This document shows positions 13,496 to 24,606 of a DNA stretch of 64,000 nucleotides, in pieces. Under the pieces are notes generated by a model. It was not told where the DNA came from. It searched no databases and saw only the letters and a program-made list of their open reading frames with translations. This stretch comes from Larix kaempferi (taxonomy: Eukaryota > Streptophyta > Pinopsida > Pinales > Pinaceae). The number at the start of each line of letters is the position of its first letter. Within the stretch, counting starts at the first letter, position 1. The translations under genes were made by a program, and so were the position numbers. The stretch is from NCBI GenBank assembly GCA_027924585.1, contig BSBM01000096.1, positions 4,897,501-4,961,500 on the forward strand, in the 5' to 3' direction.

Positions 13496-14179
13496 TCGAA
13501 CTTTGCTCAAGTATTCATTCTTATTCATTATCTACAACTCCGCTAAATTGTTTTTCTTTTGGAACAATCTCGTCGCTAATGATCTGACCTGGATCGAATT
13601 AAATGATGACTCCACAACTCAAATGACAGTCTACCAGGAATGAAGGAAATTATTGGGCCGTCTTGTTTTCATATCAACGTGAATGTACTTATCAGCTTGG
13701 TTGGAGGTGTCCAACTCATCTTGGCACACGCGTATTCTACCAGAGATGCGACTGTGAAATATCATGCCACAACAAAGTGGAGGCTTGAGCATTGACTTTG
13801 AAGGTACAGGTTCTAACTATAATCATGATTAGGCATCTATTGACATCGCAAGCAATAATGGTTATACTTGTTATTTACCCATGTCATCAATTCATAGCAA
13901 TCCAACTGAACCAAAATCACGTTTAAAGTTGTTACCCGTACTTATGATTTGACCACCGTTCTACCTTACTTGTGCGATAATCCTGCCATGGGTTTTATCC
14001 CAAAATTAACTGTGCCACCTTTCCAAAAATGATCAATTCAAACTTCGACTATCCATCAACTGGGTCTGCATGTAGTTAGTTCGATGTTCAAAACTGTAAC
14101 TGGTCTATTCATTGCAATATTTCGCAAAAAGCTCAGTGGTATGGGTATCCCTATGAGGTATGAGCCTTTAACAATATAA
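13496..14179. other. E1 spacer between repeat and third ORF
   Basis: No sustained frame or known motif. It lies inside E1 and may hold the eroded 5' part of the third ORF or its leader. Confidence 0.5.
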
Positions 14180-15586
14180 TCACTGTATAAGAACAGAGAT
14201 GTCTTTGTTAGCTTTCAAGAAGCAGGGTGGACAGATTATTTTCAATGCTTCAATGGTTTTCATGAGGAAACAACCCTTGAATTCGCTCAAAACTTGACGA
14301 GAACTCATTCAGAGGTTCGAGGCATAAGGGTAGATGTTTCAGAGGTAAAACTGGTGGAGGTAACGGGACTTTCCAGAATCAGGAAGCGTTGGTTTAGTCA
14401 AAAACACCAGCACCCGACTGCAACAGAGGATTTCCTGGCAGCAGGGGAGAGTGTTCGACCACAGGGTAGAGGAACATCGCTGGAGACTCTTTCGAGTCCC
14501 TGGGACCAATTTGCACTCTTATTAAATAAATATATTACATGTGAAGGGAGGTACAATGTTGTTTACCTTTATGAATTTTTCCTCCTATCACATTTATGTT
14601 ATCGTAAGCTGCTAAATATGCCATACTATCTTCTTAGATCCTTGCAATGCATGGCTTATTATGCTAAAATAAATCAACACCCCTTATCATCCCTCTCAAA
14701 CCATGGGCTAATTAAATTATTGATCTTACGGGCCTTGGCATATAACAAGCTGACCTAGGGGCAACTTCTGGTTTGTCCAGGAGCACCCCGTGAATTCTTT
14801 TCAAAGATAGTGGATGAGGACTGGAGTTCCTCAAACTCAGTTGGGGGGGAGATTGGAACACCAAAAGTTCGATTGGAGGATGAAGAGGAGATAGATGAAG
14901 AGGAGATTGAAATTGAGCCATCTAAAATCTCAATAGTAGAAGAGGAATGTCAGGCGAAAGCAGTAGCAGAAAGCGGTCTAGAAGCTCTGAATGTGGAGAC
15001 CTTCCCTGAAATAAGAAGAACTTTAATTCGAAAGGAGGGATTTGGCCCTGTTTCTAAGGTGATAGGATTTTTCCTGCCACAGAGGATAAAATAATGGCTA
15101 ATAAGCAAAGGCCATACATCCAGCCTAGCGAAAAGGAGAAAAATCAAAATGGCTACTACAGCAGAAGCAGGTCAATTTATTGGGGCAGAAATCGGGATTC
15201 CCATATTAAAACCTCGACCACTTGCTGATACACAAGAACTTGCTGTAGAAGAACCTCAAATAGAGAATATTCTGTTTGAAAATGAGCTGTTAAAGGAGGA
15301 GGTGCAAGTGCTTCGTGCAGAACTAGAAAAATGGAAGGAGACATGCCGAAAACAGGAAAAGAAATATGTGAGTTCAATGGTGGAAGCTACAGACCAATTG
15401 GGGAATTTATCATCCATTCATGGGAATGAAGGACAACTAGAAATGATATGCCCGGAATGTGGATATATTTTTAATATGGAAGGGCATAAAGTTATAGTAG
15501 TGGACCTAGCATTACAGAAACCCTCAGGAGCAAGACAACCAAAGGAATTATCCCAGGGCATAGCCTCAGTGTTTCAAGAACATTGA
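14180..15586 (+). pseudogene. E1 third ORF (plant retroelement ORF3), broken
   Basis: One frame is readable from about 14180 to 15586 with stops at 14756 (TAG) and 15092 (TAA). The N-terminal part has GWTDYFQCFNGFHEETTLEF and later VKLVEVTGLSRIRKRWF, a pattern I associate with the extra ORF of plant Athila-like elements. Near 14690 is SNHGLIKLLILRALAY. The C-terminal part (15149-15586) begins MATTAEAGQF, has a coiled-coil-like block (NELLKEEVQVLRAELEKWKE) and a CPECGYIF motif. Function is unknown; this region is sometimes called env-like by position, but I see no signal peptide or membrane segment. E3 has an ORF of the same type in the same place. Confidence 0.65.
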
Positions 15587-15933
15587 ACCGATTCAGCAGG
15601 CCAAAAGAATCAAGAAGTAGGATGTTGTTACACAAGAACCAATGCCCTCAAAATTTCTTTTTTGTTGGAATTACAACTCAGGAAAAAGATGTTGAGACGG
15701 GGACATAAGGAAAAGATATTGTTTCAGAAGGACCGACACAATTGAAAATCTGGTGAGTTCCAATATAAGACGAAGCTGCTAAGGGTAAGGAGAGGCTGTC
15801 ACACAAGAACCAACGTTTCCAATGGCTAATTGTCAAAATTGATTCCTCCAAATTACTTGCATAATATGAACAAGGATTAGAGTTAGGATCAAACTAATCG
15901 GCTATTGCACGAGGACATGCAATTGGATAGTTT
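15587..15933. other. E1 3' untranslated region
   Basis: Non-coding stretch between the third ORF and the purine tract. Nothing specific seen. Confidence 0.5.
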
Positions 15934-15941
15934 GGAGGAGA
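15934..15941 (+). other. E1 polypurine tract
   Basis: GGAGGAGA immediately before the 3' LTR, the position where plus-strand DNA synthesis is primed. Confidence 0.6.
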
Positions 15942-17426
15942 TGTTGGGCCCTGGAAATGCCCATTTTTTACCATACCTATTACATCATTTTTCCCTGTTA
16001 CACCCTACTTTCATAAAACATATACATGCCTTTTCCCAGATCAATCAGCAATCCTGACAAGGTATAATTCATTATTGTTTCATTTAATTAAATGCCTAAG
16101 ATTATTATGGTTATGAATTATAGCCTTCGATTTATGCTAACTTGTGTTGATTTCATTAAGTTAAGATCAAAGCACAGGTGTATCAGTCGCAATGCCTTGG
16201 GAAAGAATCCTACGTGGTGCCAGCTTTTACTCTTCTAATTTGATTCCTCAAATTTCAACGGACAACGCATCTCTCCACGTGAAGCTGTAACAGGTTGTTG
16301 AAACAGAACATGGCTGTGACAGATAGGATGCCTCTCAATTTGTTAAACCATTGATCCATTGACTGCCAGTGTAACAACATCCTTCATGATTAACGACCTC
16401 ATTCATTATGGCTGTAACAATTTAGCTGTAACTCTGCAGCACGAAGTTCAGAGATCTTCATTGTTGCACGGAATTAGTGGATCACGAACTGTATTTTGCA
16501 TGGATAAATATGGGAAGGATTTCAAAGTATGGGGTTGGATGATTATCATTTTGTATGGGCTGTAACAGAGAATTGAGACTGTGAATTACCATCTTTAATG
16601 AAGAGCAGAGTTACTTCCATTTATGTGTCTTAATTCGTGGTAGTTCACGGTGTCTCTGTTAGAAGGCCAAGTCCCTCTTTCTCACAAAGATTGCCGAGTT
16701 AAGTATGTAGATGAATTTATTTATTTCCTGTTGTGTGTTTGTGGAATTGCATTAGGCGTATTTATGATGGCTGCAACAGATATTTATAATTGCATTCTTT
16801 ATTGGTAGTTTATTCTTTGCATTATGAATAGCCGCAACTACGTGGTGTGACAGTCGACTGTGTAGGTTAGTTTTGATTATGCATGTGTGTTCAATAGCTG
16901 TTACATCCAAGCTCATCTTCCATTCTTTTTAGTCATTTATGCTTCTTAGGATTTCCAATGGTTATCAATTTATAGTTCAGGCTTATTTCTTAATTATGGT
17001 TGCTGTTGTATCTTTAATTGAATTCATAGATTAGGCATATTATGGTTGAGTTACAGTAGTTGCTGGATGAATCATTTTGGTAAAGATTGAATACTGTAGT
17101 TTGATAATTATAGGATTGAACTTCTTGCAAAATTAATCTAGTTCATTTCTATTCTTAGATCAGTAACTGCTAGGTTGATTTCTGTAGGAAAGTAGCCGCA
17201 CTTTGAATTCCTAGATGTATGAGTTAGACTAGTTTTCTTTATGGAATGAGTTTGGTTGAGCAGATAGGTAGGATTATTATCTCGATTAACTTGATCAACT
17301 ACTGGAAATTCTTATGCATAGATTGTGCTTATTTCCATGGAAATAAAAGACCTCCCTGGGTTTGACAATTTATATTGAGCATCCTGTGTGTTAGTTGTAA
17401 TTAATTAACATATAAGGTGACCAACA
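15942..17426 (+). repeat. E1 3' LTR
   Basis: 1485 bp starting TGTTGGGCCC and ending AACA, followed by GTAAA (the target duplication). It is collinear with the 5' LTR with almost no net length change. Confidence 0.93.
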
Positions 17427-17431
17427 GTAAA

Positions 17432-20400
17432 CACATCCAACACTCCAACTCAAAGAATATCTTAATAATCTACCTTATAATAATAACAAGATGTGCAATC
17501 AATACTATCATGAATGGTGCTAGTATCTCAACTTGAAAATCCATGAAGCTCATGAATGTTGTTAAAGAAAGATGTTAATCACTTGAATGGCAATGATTAA
17601 TATGTTGGATTTGACCTTATTTGATAGTTAATCTTTTTCTTGTCTAAGGACCATTTTCCAAATGACTAACACAAAATTTGACACATGTGAATGAGATACT
17701 ATTCCCTACCTAAATTCATATTCGTCTAATTCATGGGATAGTTCATTGCAATGATATTGAGTGGTTTCTCACCTTAATTACAAACACAACAAATTTTATC
17801 TACATGCAATTGTCACTTAGCAAGATAATCTCTTTGTCTTTATTATATTCACCTCATCTCCTAGCCACTAAGCTACCTCGTTCTTAGACATGTCCAATAG
17901 GTTTTCTACACTTTAAGCAAAAATAGATGATCAAGATGATCTTTAAAATTGAAAGGGAAAGTTTCCCAAATTTATAAACAAAATGGTGTTGAGATTAATA
18001 TGTGAAAAGTTTGTGCAGAACCAAGCATGTACAACTAGCAATTGGAGTTATAATGATATTAAATGCTTGTAAAGTAATGAATCCCATATCGTCTGAAAAA
18101 AAATATAATAAAAAACATAAGTAAACTGGATCTACTCTAATATAAATCCTCCTAGAGTGGTTGAATCTCATATCAATCATGGATATATAATAACTCAATG
18201 AAAAGCATAATATTCAATGCTCAACATAAAAAATGCAAGGCAAGATGTGGAAAATATAATGCTTAAGCTTGAGAACTGTGTGTTTAATAAAATCATAGCT
18301 TATCATTAGGTATAGGAAGGGTTCATTCGACCCTTCTCTTGACATACTTTCATTCAAACCCTCAACCCCACAGATATTTTTATTAACACTCAATCCCACA
18401 CATTTAATTGAGACCCTCACTCCTACATGTAGTATGTTTCTTCTCTAGGGCAGAATAGAGTAGAGTCAAACAACCCTTATCCATAGAGTTCATTGGGGAA
18501 TAATGGAGAAGAGTCGACTTACCCTTCTCCATATTTATTTTTGTTTAAGCCTCCTACCACACATAGAGCATAGTTAAATACTGGAGTCAAAATACCAAAA
18601 AAAAAGAAGGGAGGTTTTATTGTTAATTAATTCACACCTATCAACAAGTACAAAGCTCTTCAGAAGTCTAAAACTTAGCTTAGAAAACTAAATATATGCT
18701 AGGTAATGCATTAATTGGGAGAGAGGGGGATTGAATATACAGTAAGTAATAATGCATGTACCATCAATGTAAAATGAATAAAAAAGGACAAGGGATGGAC
18801 ACGGATATGTAGAAATATTCATGATGCTATCATTGTGGGAACAAAGGATAGAAGATATCACTCGAAACACATATATATGACCACGTTGAAAGTACAGTAG
18901 AGTTTGGTTAATTTGCATTTACATTTTTTAAATGATGTGAACTAGTTAACTCTTTATATATATATATATGTTTTTGTTATATAATGGTTTTGTTTTTTTT
19001 TTTTTATAATTTTTATGATTTATATTTTAAATTTTAATTGGGTGTTGTTTTTATTTTTATTTTCTATTGTATGAATTAAGGAATTTTTTTTAAGGATTTA
19101 TAATTTTTTTAATGTAAAAACTTTGGTAATCTTATTAATTCTTAAATTTCCAAATATAAAATGTTTGACAATATTTTGTAAAAATATTCAAATTTCTAAG
19201 GATTTTATATAGTTTCTAGATAATTTTGGTAATGTTTAGATTAAAATATTTGTATATTGTGGAATTTGGCTGAATTATTTTAGAAAAAACATGGAAAATC
19301 AGCCCATGGACTAAATTTCACCCCTAAATTTTTTCTTAAAATACATCTTTAATCCTCATGTAGAAATGTAACCTATACCTCTATGACCACCCTTCTTTTG
19401 TCAAAGTTCATCTTATTGTTCTTACACATTAACTTATATACTACCTTCAATACTAATTACTATGTTTTTTCAACTAAATGTATATTATACACATTGATTT
19501 CATCTTGAATGTAAAAAATTAAACTATGTGCATACTTTAATACTCATTGATATTTATAACCTTCATGTCTCATGTGAATGGAGATTTTGTAGAGTTTCTC
19601 GATATAACCTTATACACTTTTTATGTTATGTCTCAAATTCTACAACTTCTTGAATAATGCTTATTTGTAATCTTCATCCAAAAATTTCTCTCAAAGCTTT
19701 ATGACCACCATATTACTCTAGCTTCAAATTTCCTCTTTACACTTTTGAATGTCTTTGCACTACACATTTAATCTTGTTAAATTATAACATGCCCTTTAAA
19801 CTTGGTACTCACAAACTTTGCTCTTTGAGCGTCTTTCTTTCTCTCAAGTTTAAAGGACATGCCATCTCAATCAAATCTAGTCTATTGTATTTTCCTTCAA
19901 GATTATATTACAACAAAAAAAACCTCAACCTTCACACCCTCTTTTTTTCAGTACTCTTATTAAATATACTGCAACATCTCCATCATTTGCCTCAACCTTC
20001 ACACCCTCTTTTTTTCAGTACTCTTATTAAATATACTGCAACATCTCCATCATTTGCCTCACTTTCTTCTTATTCTTGTAGTTTATATTTTATCATATCA
20101 TCTTTTCTAACATATTGTTTATTCTGTATTTCTACATTGTAGCACATCTCATCTCTATTCACGATTTCCCTTCTACTCTTCTCACCATTTATGCTAACTT
20201 CTCTCATGCACAACACTAATGAAATGCAAGTCAGCTTCTCTTAGCCTTCTTCTTGCTTAGTTTTCTCCGAAATATTCTCAAACATGGATTTAATACTAAA
20301 TGGCATAATCAAAAGCACATTAAACCTAATTCTCCCACACCTTGAACTCTAGACTAAGAAGAGTGGTCTTCAACACAAAGATACATTATAAGAAATGAAA

Positions 20401-20680
20401 TACCCATAAATGGAAACATTCAAAAATCAAAATATATACACAATTATATAGAATGCATCTTAGCACTCTAATTTAACTCTCAATCAATTCGCTACACTAA
20501 CTTACTATCTTAATCCCTTAGGAATGGTTGTAAACTCAGTAACCAACTCTAATGACAAAATTTTTTTATTCCTTGGAACATTCATTAAAATATTACATTC
20601 ATTAAACCACTCATTCATTCAGTATGAAAAAAATAATGCATGACATTATATTATCACAAATAAGTATACATAGTGTTTCT
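17432..20680. other. AT-rich intergenic sequence
   Basis: No gene, LTR pair or RNA gene recognised. It has a short (TA)n run near 18953-18968, long A/T stretches to about 19250 and a 67-bp tandem duplication listed separately. Confidence 0.55.
19924..20057. repeat. exact 67-bp tandem duplication
   Basis: Two adjacent copies start at 19924 and 19991 with CTCAACCTTCACACCC and are identical by eye over 67 bp. Identity suggests a recent local duplication or a collapsed/expanded assembly artefact. Confidence 0.85.
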
Positions 20681-22803
20681 TCAGTCACCTTTTCTAGGTT
20701 TTTTTGTTTTGACAAAATCAACAAGCAACTCATCTTCTACAACTTGTTGTTTAGTTCTTGTGGCATCTACAACTTGTCGTATTGTCTGCTTGGTAGAGTA
20801 CTCGTGACGTGGATGCTGCTGCAAGGGGTCTTTATTTGCTGCAATAATGTAGAAATGTTACATTTATATCTTTTGTTATTATAATGACAAGTATTTCATT
20901 TAAAAAAAAATTACAAAGGTGTTTTTTACCTGATGTGGCCACATCATGTACTTCATATTCCTGTCTAGGCTCATCTTGTATAGTGTGACCCTCTACATGC
21001 TCTGCATTTGAAACATGGAAAAGTACAATTAATATTCACCATTTGCAATGCAATATTTTAAACTGTAGCATATAAATACATTCATTACCAGGATTCGAAG
21101 CATGATCTTCAATTGCTTGTTCTCCATCCTCAACATTAAGTGGATTGTTGCTTTCCTCCTCAAAACATAGTCAATATTTAATGGAAAATATTTATAACGA
21201 ATAGATTGCACAAGTAATAAATCTTCATTAAACTATATTGATTTTATATACTTGTGCGCAAGATAGATCACTCGAAGACTGTGTTTTCCCAGAGAATCTT
21301 TTTCGGCGTTCAACAATAGCTCCAAACCCATGTTGGAAGCCAAGCTTCAAGTATTACTTTGTGGGCACTTCCTTGAATCAGTCGGCCTACATATTTGCAT
21401 GACATCATGAATTTACCTTTTATAGTGCAAGAAAGCAAAAATAATTTGTAATTTATTATTTGGTTGCAATATCGGTTTCTTGACACTTACAATTCTTGCT
21501 GCCAAATTTGAATAACCACCAGACCCAAGCTTGTGCTGGCCATTTTTTTCTTGTCTTTCCTTTGTGGCCTTTGATGTGTCTGACAACCTATGAAAATGTT
21601 GAAATATGTTAGATGTTTCAAATTAGATCTATAAATTAATAATAATAAGGTTTATAATTACATTGTTAAAAGTATTGCATACCTTCTCATTCCCGGTGGT
21701 AACTTTCCTTCTTTTCTCAAAGCCCTCTCATTTCCATCTTCCACTAGGGATTTACACTCTCTTCCTAGAATCATCAAAGGGCGTTCATACCTAGGGTTCC
21801 TTTCTAGATGAACCCTATATTGGTTCCTCACAATCTTCATATGTTGTCCAACCTTCTTTAGTACCTCCGCTCAATTAAAGGTCTTGTTGTTGAACATGCC
21901 AACCAAGCAATTAGTGAGCTCATATTTTAAAATTTTTCTTTATTTGTCCCACCTTGTGCGGATGGTGGGCCCAAATATCTCCAATGAAAAATAATTTATA
22001 TGTTTATAAAAAACATCATTTCCTGCAAAGCTATCATCCCATCATTAGTTGAAAAACAATGTTTTATCAATATATTACAATCAAGTTAAAAACAATAACT
22101 TGAACAATGTATAAATACCTGGGATATTCTCTATCTTTATGGGAACGAGCTCTTCATCCACCAAAAATGTGGTATGTAGTGTACTTGTGCTAGTGACACG
22201 AGAAGATCCAGGAAATGTTGCTTCAAAAATATCAATACTAGTCTCTACATTGACCCCTTCTTCTGCATGATCTAGCGTGCACCGACCACTAGCGGGTGCA
22301 CTCACATCTGGCCTCATGGGTGTCACAGAATCTATTTCTGACTTTTTAGTCGACAAAAATGGAACATGAGATGCAAGTGGATTCATTTTCTCATGTGACG
22401 ACTCTCCACGAGCATCACTAGTACCAACACTGCCTTGACCACTAGTGTGTGGGCATAAAAAATCATGTAAATACAAACCATATTTTAGTTCACCATCATA
22501 TATACAAGTAAATATTATAAAATACTAAATAAATTTATATTCTAATTGAAGATCCCGAAACTTACTTTCAAGGCCTGATATCTCTTTACCAAAACATGAA
22601 CCTGTGCTCTAATCTCATTTGTCTGCGGATGAATGAATAGTAAACGAAGGATATCCTCCTGAATTTTTTTTAAGGTCTTCTCTATCATATTAATTGGGTA
22701 TAGAGAAGATCCAATGTCAGCATCACGCATGAGCTCATCCACAGCAATATCTATTGATTTCTCTGATGTTGGATCATACGGCGAATTAGTAGTATGCAAC
22801 AAA
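20681..22803 (-). pseudogene. multi-exon relic resembling plant Ptta/En/Spm Transposase_24 protein
   Basis: Read on the minus strand the exons are, by splice signals: about 22798-22566 (ends AAA|GTAAGT), 22441-22119 (CACTAG| ... CAG|GTATTT), 22022-21683 (TTGCAG| ... AAG|GTATGC), 21587-21491 (CATAG| ... ATT|GTAAGTG), about 21385-21252, 21158-21089, 21001-20930 (ATGCAG| ... CAG|GTAAAA) and 20838-20681 (TTGCAG| to TGA). The 340-bp exon encodes IFGPTIRTRWDK, QYRVHLERNPRYERPLMI and ALRKEGKLPPGMRR; the next encodes LSDTSKATKERQEKNG and LGSGGYSNLAARI. This series matches what I know of the plant Transposase_24 family. In-frame stops (TAA and TGA in the 340-bp exon, TAA near 21340) show decay. No CACTA-type ends were found. 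Whether it belongs with the upstream short exons and SET exon is inference. Confidence 0.6.
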
Positions 22804-22879
22804 AATATATAAAAAATTACTAACATGAAAGCAATAGACTGAGGAAAAAAACATATTGCTCATGTTAGATTTCTAAAAT

Positions 22880-24540
22880 TACAATTAGGTATACCTGATG
22901 CCTCGAGACTGGTGTCATATGATCCACAACTTGGGACTTTCCCCGATCATCACCTTGCAAAAAAAATGTAGAAAACATTATCATAATGAAACCAATATAC
23001 ACAAGAAAAAGACATCACAAAAAAAACATATTGCTCATATTATATTTGTACAATTACAATGAGTTATACTTGTTTCCTCTAGGATCGTGTACTCATCTGA
23101 TCAACGGTCGGGGACTTTCCCCAATCACTTCCCTAAAAACAAATTGTATAAAATATTATAGAAATGGAACCAATATACTCACGAAAAAACATAATATAAA
23201 AATATATTGCTCATAAAATTATATTTTTGCATTTACAATGAGGTATACATGCCACCTCAAGGATGGTGTACTTCTATGATTAGCTGTCGGGGAGATGCCC
23301 CAATCACTAACCTGTGACAAAAATGTATAATTCATTGTCGAAATGAAACCAATATACTCATGAAAATAAATAATAAAAAAACATATTGTGCATATTATAG
23401 TAGTACAAGTACAACGATGTATACCTGCTACCTCGAGGTTGGTTTGGTCTGATCTATTGCTAGGGAGGTGCCCCGATCAACATCCTGCAACAAAAATATA
23501 GAAAAAATTATCTAAATGAAACCAAAATACTCACGAAAAAAAAATAAGAAAACATATTGATCGTATTTAAATTGTACAATTACAATCAAGTATACTTGTT
23601 TCCTCGAGGTTATTGTTGTTTGATAAAAAACTGGGTAGTTTTCCCGATCAACACTCTGCAAAAAATATATAGATAACATTATCTATAAGAAATGAATACG
23701 CTCATGAAAAAACACAAAAAAAACTGTGTTCATATTATATTTGTACAATTACAAAGATGTATACATGCTGCCTCAAGGATGGTGTACTCCTCTGACCAGC
23801 TGCTGGGGAGATGCCTCGATCACTAGTCTATGATGAAAATATAGAATTCATTATCTAAATGAAACCAAAAAAATCATGAAAAAACATAATAAAAGAACAT
23901 ATTGATCGTATTTAAAATGTGCAATTACAATTAGTTATACTTCTTGCCTTAAGGCTGCTATTGTCTGAACAACAGCTGGGTAGTTTCCACGATCAACACT
24001 TTGCAACAAATATATAGATAACATTATCTAAATGAAACGGATATACTCATGAAAAAACACAACAACAACAAAAAATTTGTTCATATGATATTTGTACAAT
24101 TACAAATATGTATATCTGCTGCCTCGAGGATGGTGTACTCCTCTGACCAGCTGCCAGGGAGATACCCCGATGACTATCTTGTGACAAAAATATAGAATTC
24201 ATTGTATACACGAAACTAAAATACTCATAGAAAAAAACATAATAAGAAAACATATTAATCGTATTTAAATTTTACAATTACAATCAGTTATACATGTTGC
24301 CTCGAGGCTGTTGTCATTTGATCAACATCCGGGTAGTTTCCCCGATCAGCACCCTGCAACAAATATATAGATAACATTATATAAATGAAATGAATATACT
24401 CATGGAAAAACACAACAAAAAAAACTTTTTTTCCATATTATATTGGTACAATTACAAAGATGTATACCTGCTACCTCGAGGATGGTGTACTCATTTGACC
24501 AGCTGCCGAGGAGATGCCCCGATCACTACCCTGCGAAATA
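22880..24540 (-). repeat. tandem array of about ten exon-plus-intron units
   Basis: Units of about 175 bp repeat near 22900, 23080, 23260, 23435, 23605, 23780, 23950, 24130, 24305 and 24485. Each unit, on the minus strand, has an AT-rich part with a TTGCAG-like acceptor, then a GC-richer 60-63-bp block, then CAG|GTATAC or a close variant. The best unit is 24530-24468, exactly 63 bp between acceptor and donor; its neighbour is 60 bp. The blocks encode variants of GSDRGISSAAGQMSTPSSR (type A) or GADRGNYPDVDQMTTASRQ (type B). From about 23600 to 24500 A and B alternate, giving a higher-order unit of about 350 bp. Lengths divisible by three let copies be added without changing frame. Some units carry stops or lost GT donors, so the array is decaying. 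Confidence 0.78.
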
Positions 24541-24606
24541 AATATAGAAAATTTTAATGAAATTATAACAATAGACTGACAAAAAATATATAGGATGTTA
24601 TATTCA

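Larger units (their letters stand above)
5266..17426 (+). mobile_element. E1: old Athila-like Ty3 LTR retrotransposon
   Basis: A complete but degenerate element of 12.16 kb. Both LTRs start TGTTGGGCCC. The flanks carry GTAGA (5261-5265) and GTAAA (17427-17431), a target-site duplication with one later mismatch. Order: 5' LTR, tRNA-Asp primer site, gag, protease, RT, RNase H, integrase, tandem-repeat spacer, third ORF, purine tract, 3' LTR. The CX2CX3HX4C gag knuckles, DLGA protease motif, primer type, LTR length and a third ORF all fit the Athila lineage; no chromodomain was seen. The frames hold many stops and at least one frameshift. A stretch of about 340 aligned LTR bases shows roughly 25 differences by eye, so this insertion is much older than E2 or E3. 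Confidence 0.93.

Noticed and set aside
14180-15586. Envelope gene in E1
   Set aside because: No signal peptide, membrane span or fusion-like segment is visible; position after integrase alone is not enough.
22880-24540. CRISPR-like array
   Set aside because: Units are 175 bp, diverged throughout, without constant short repeats and unique spacers; the DNA is plant nuclear.
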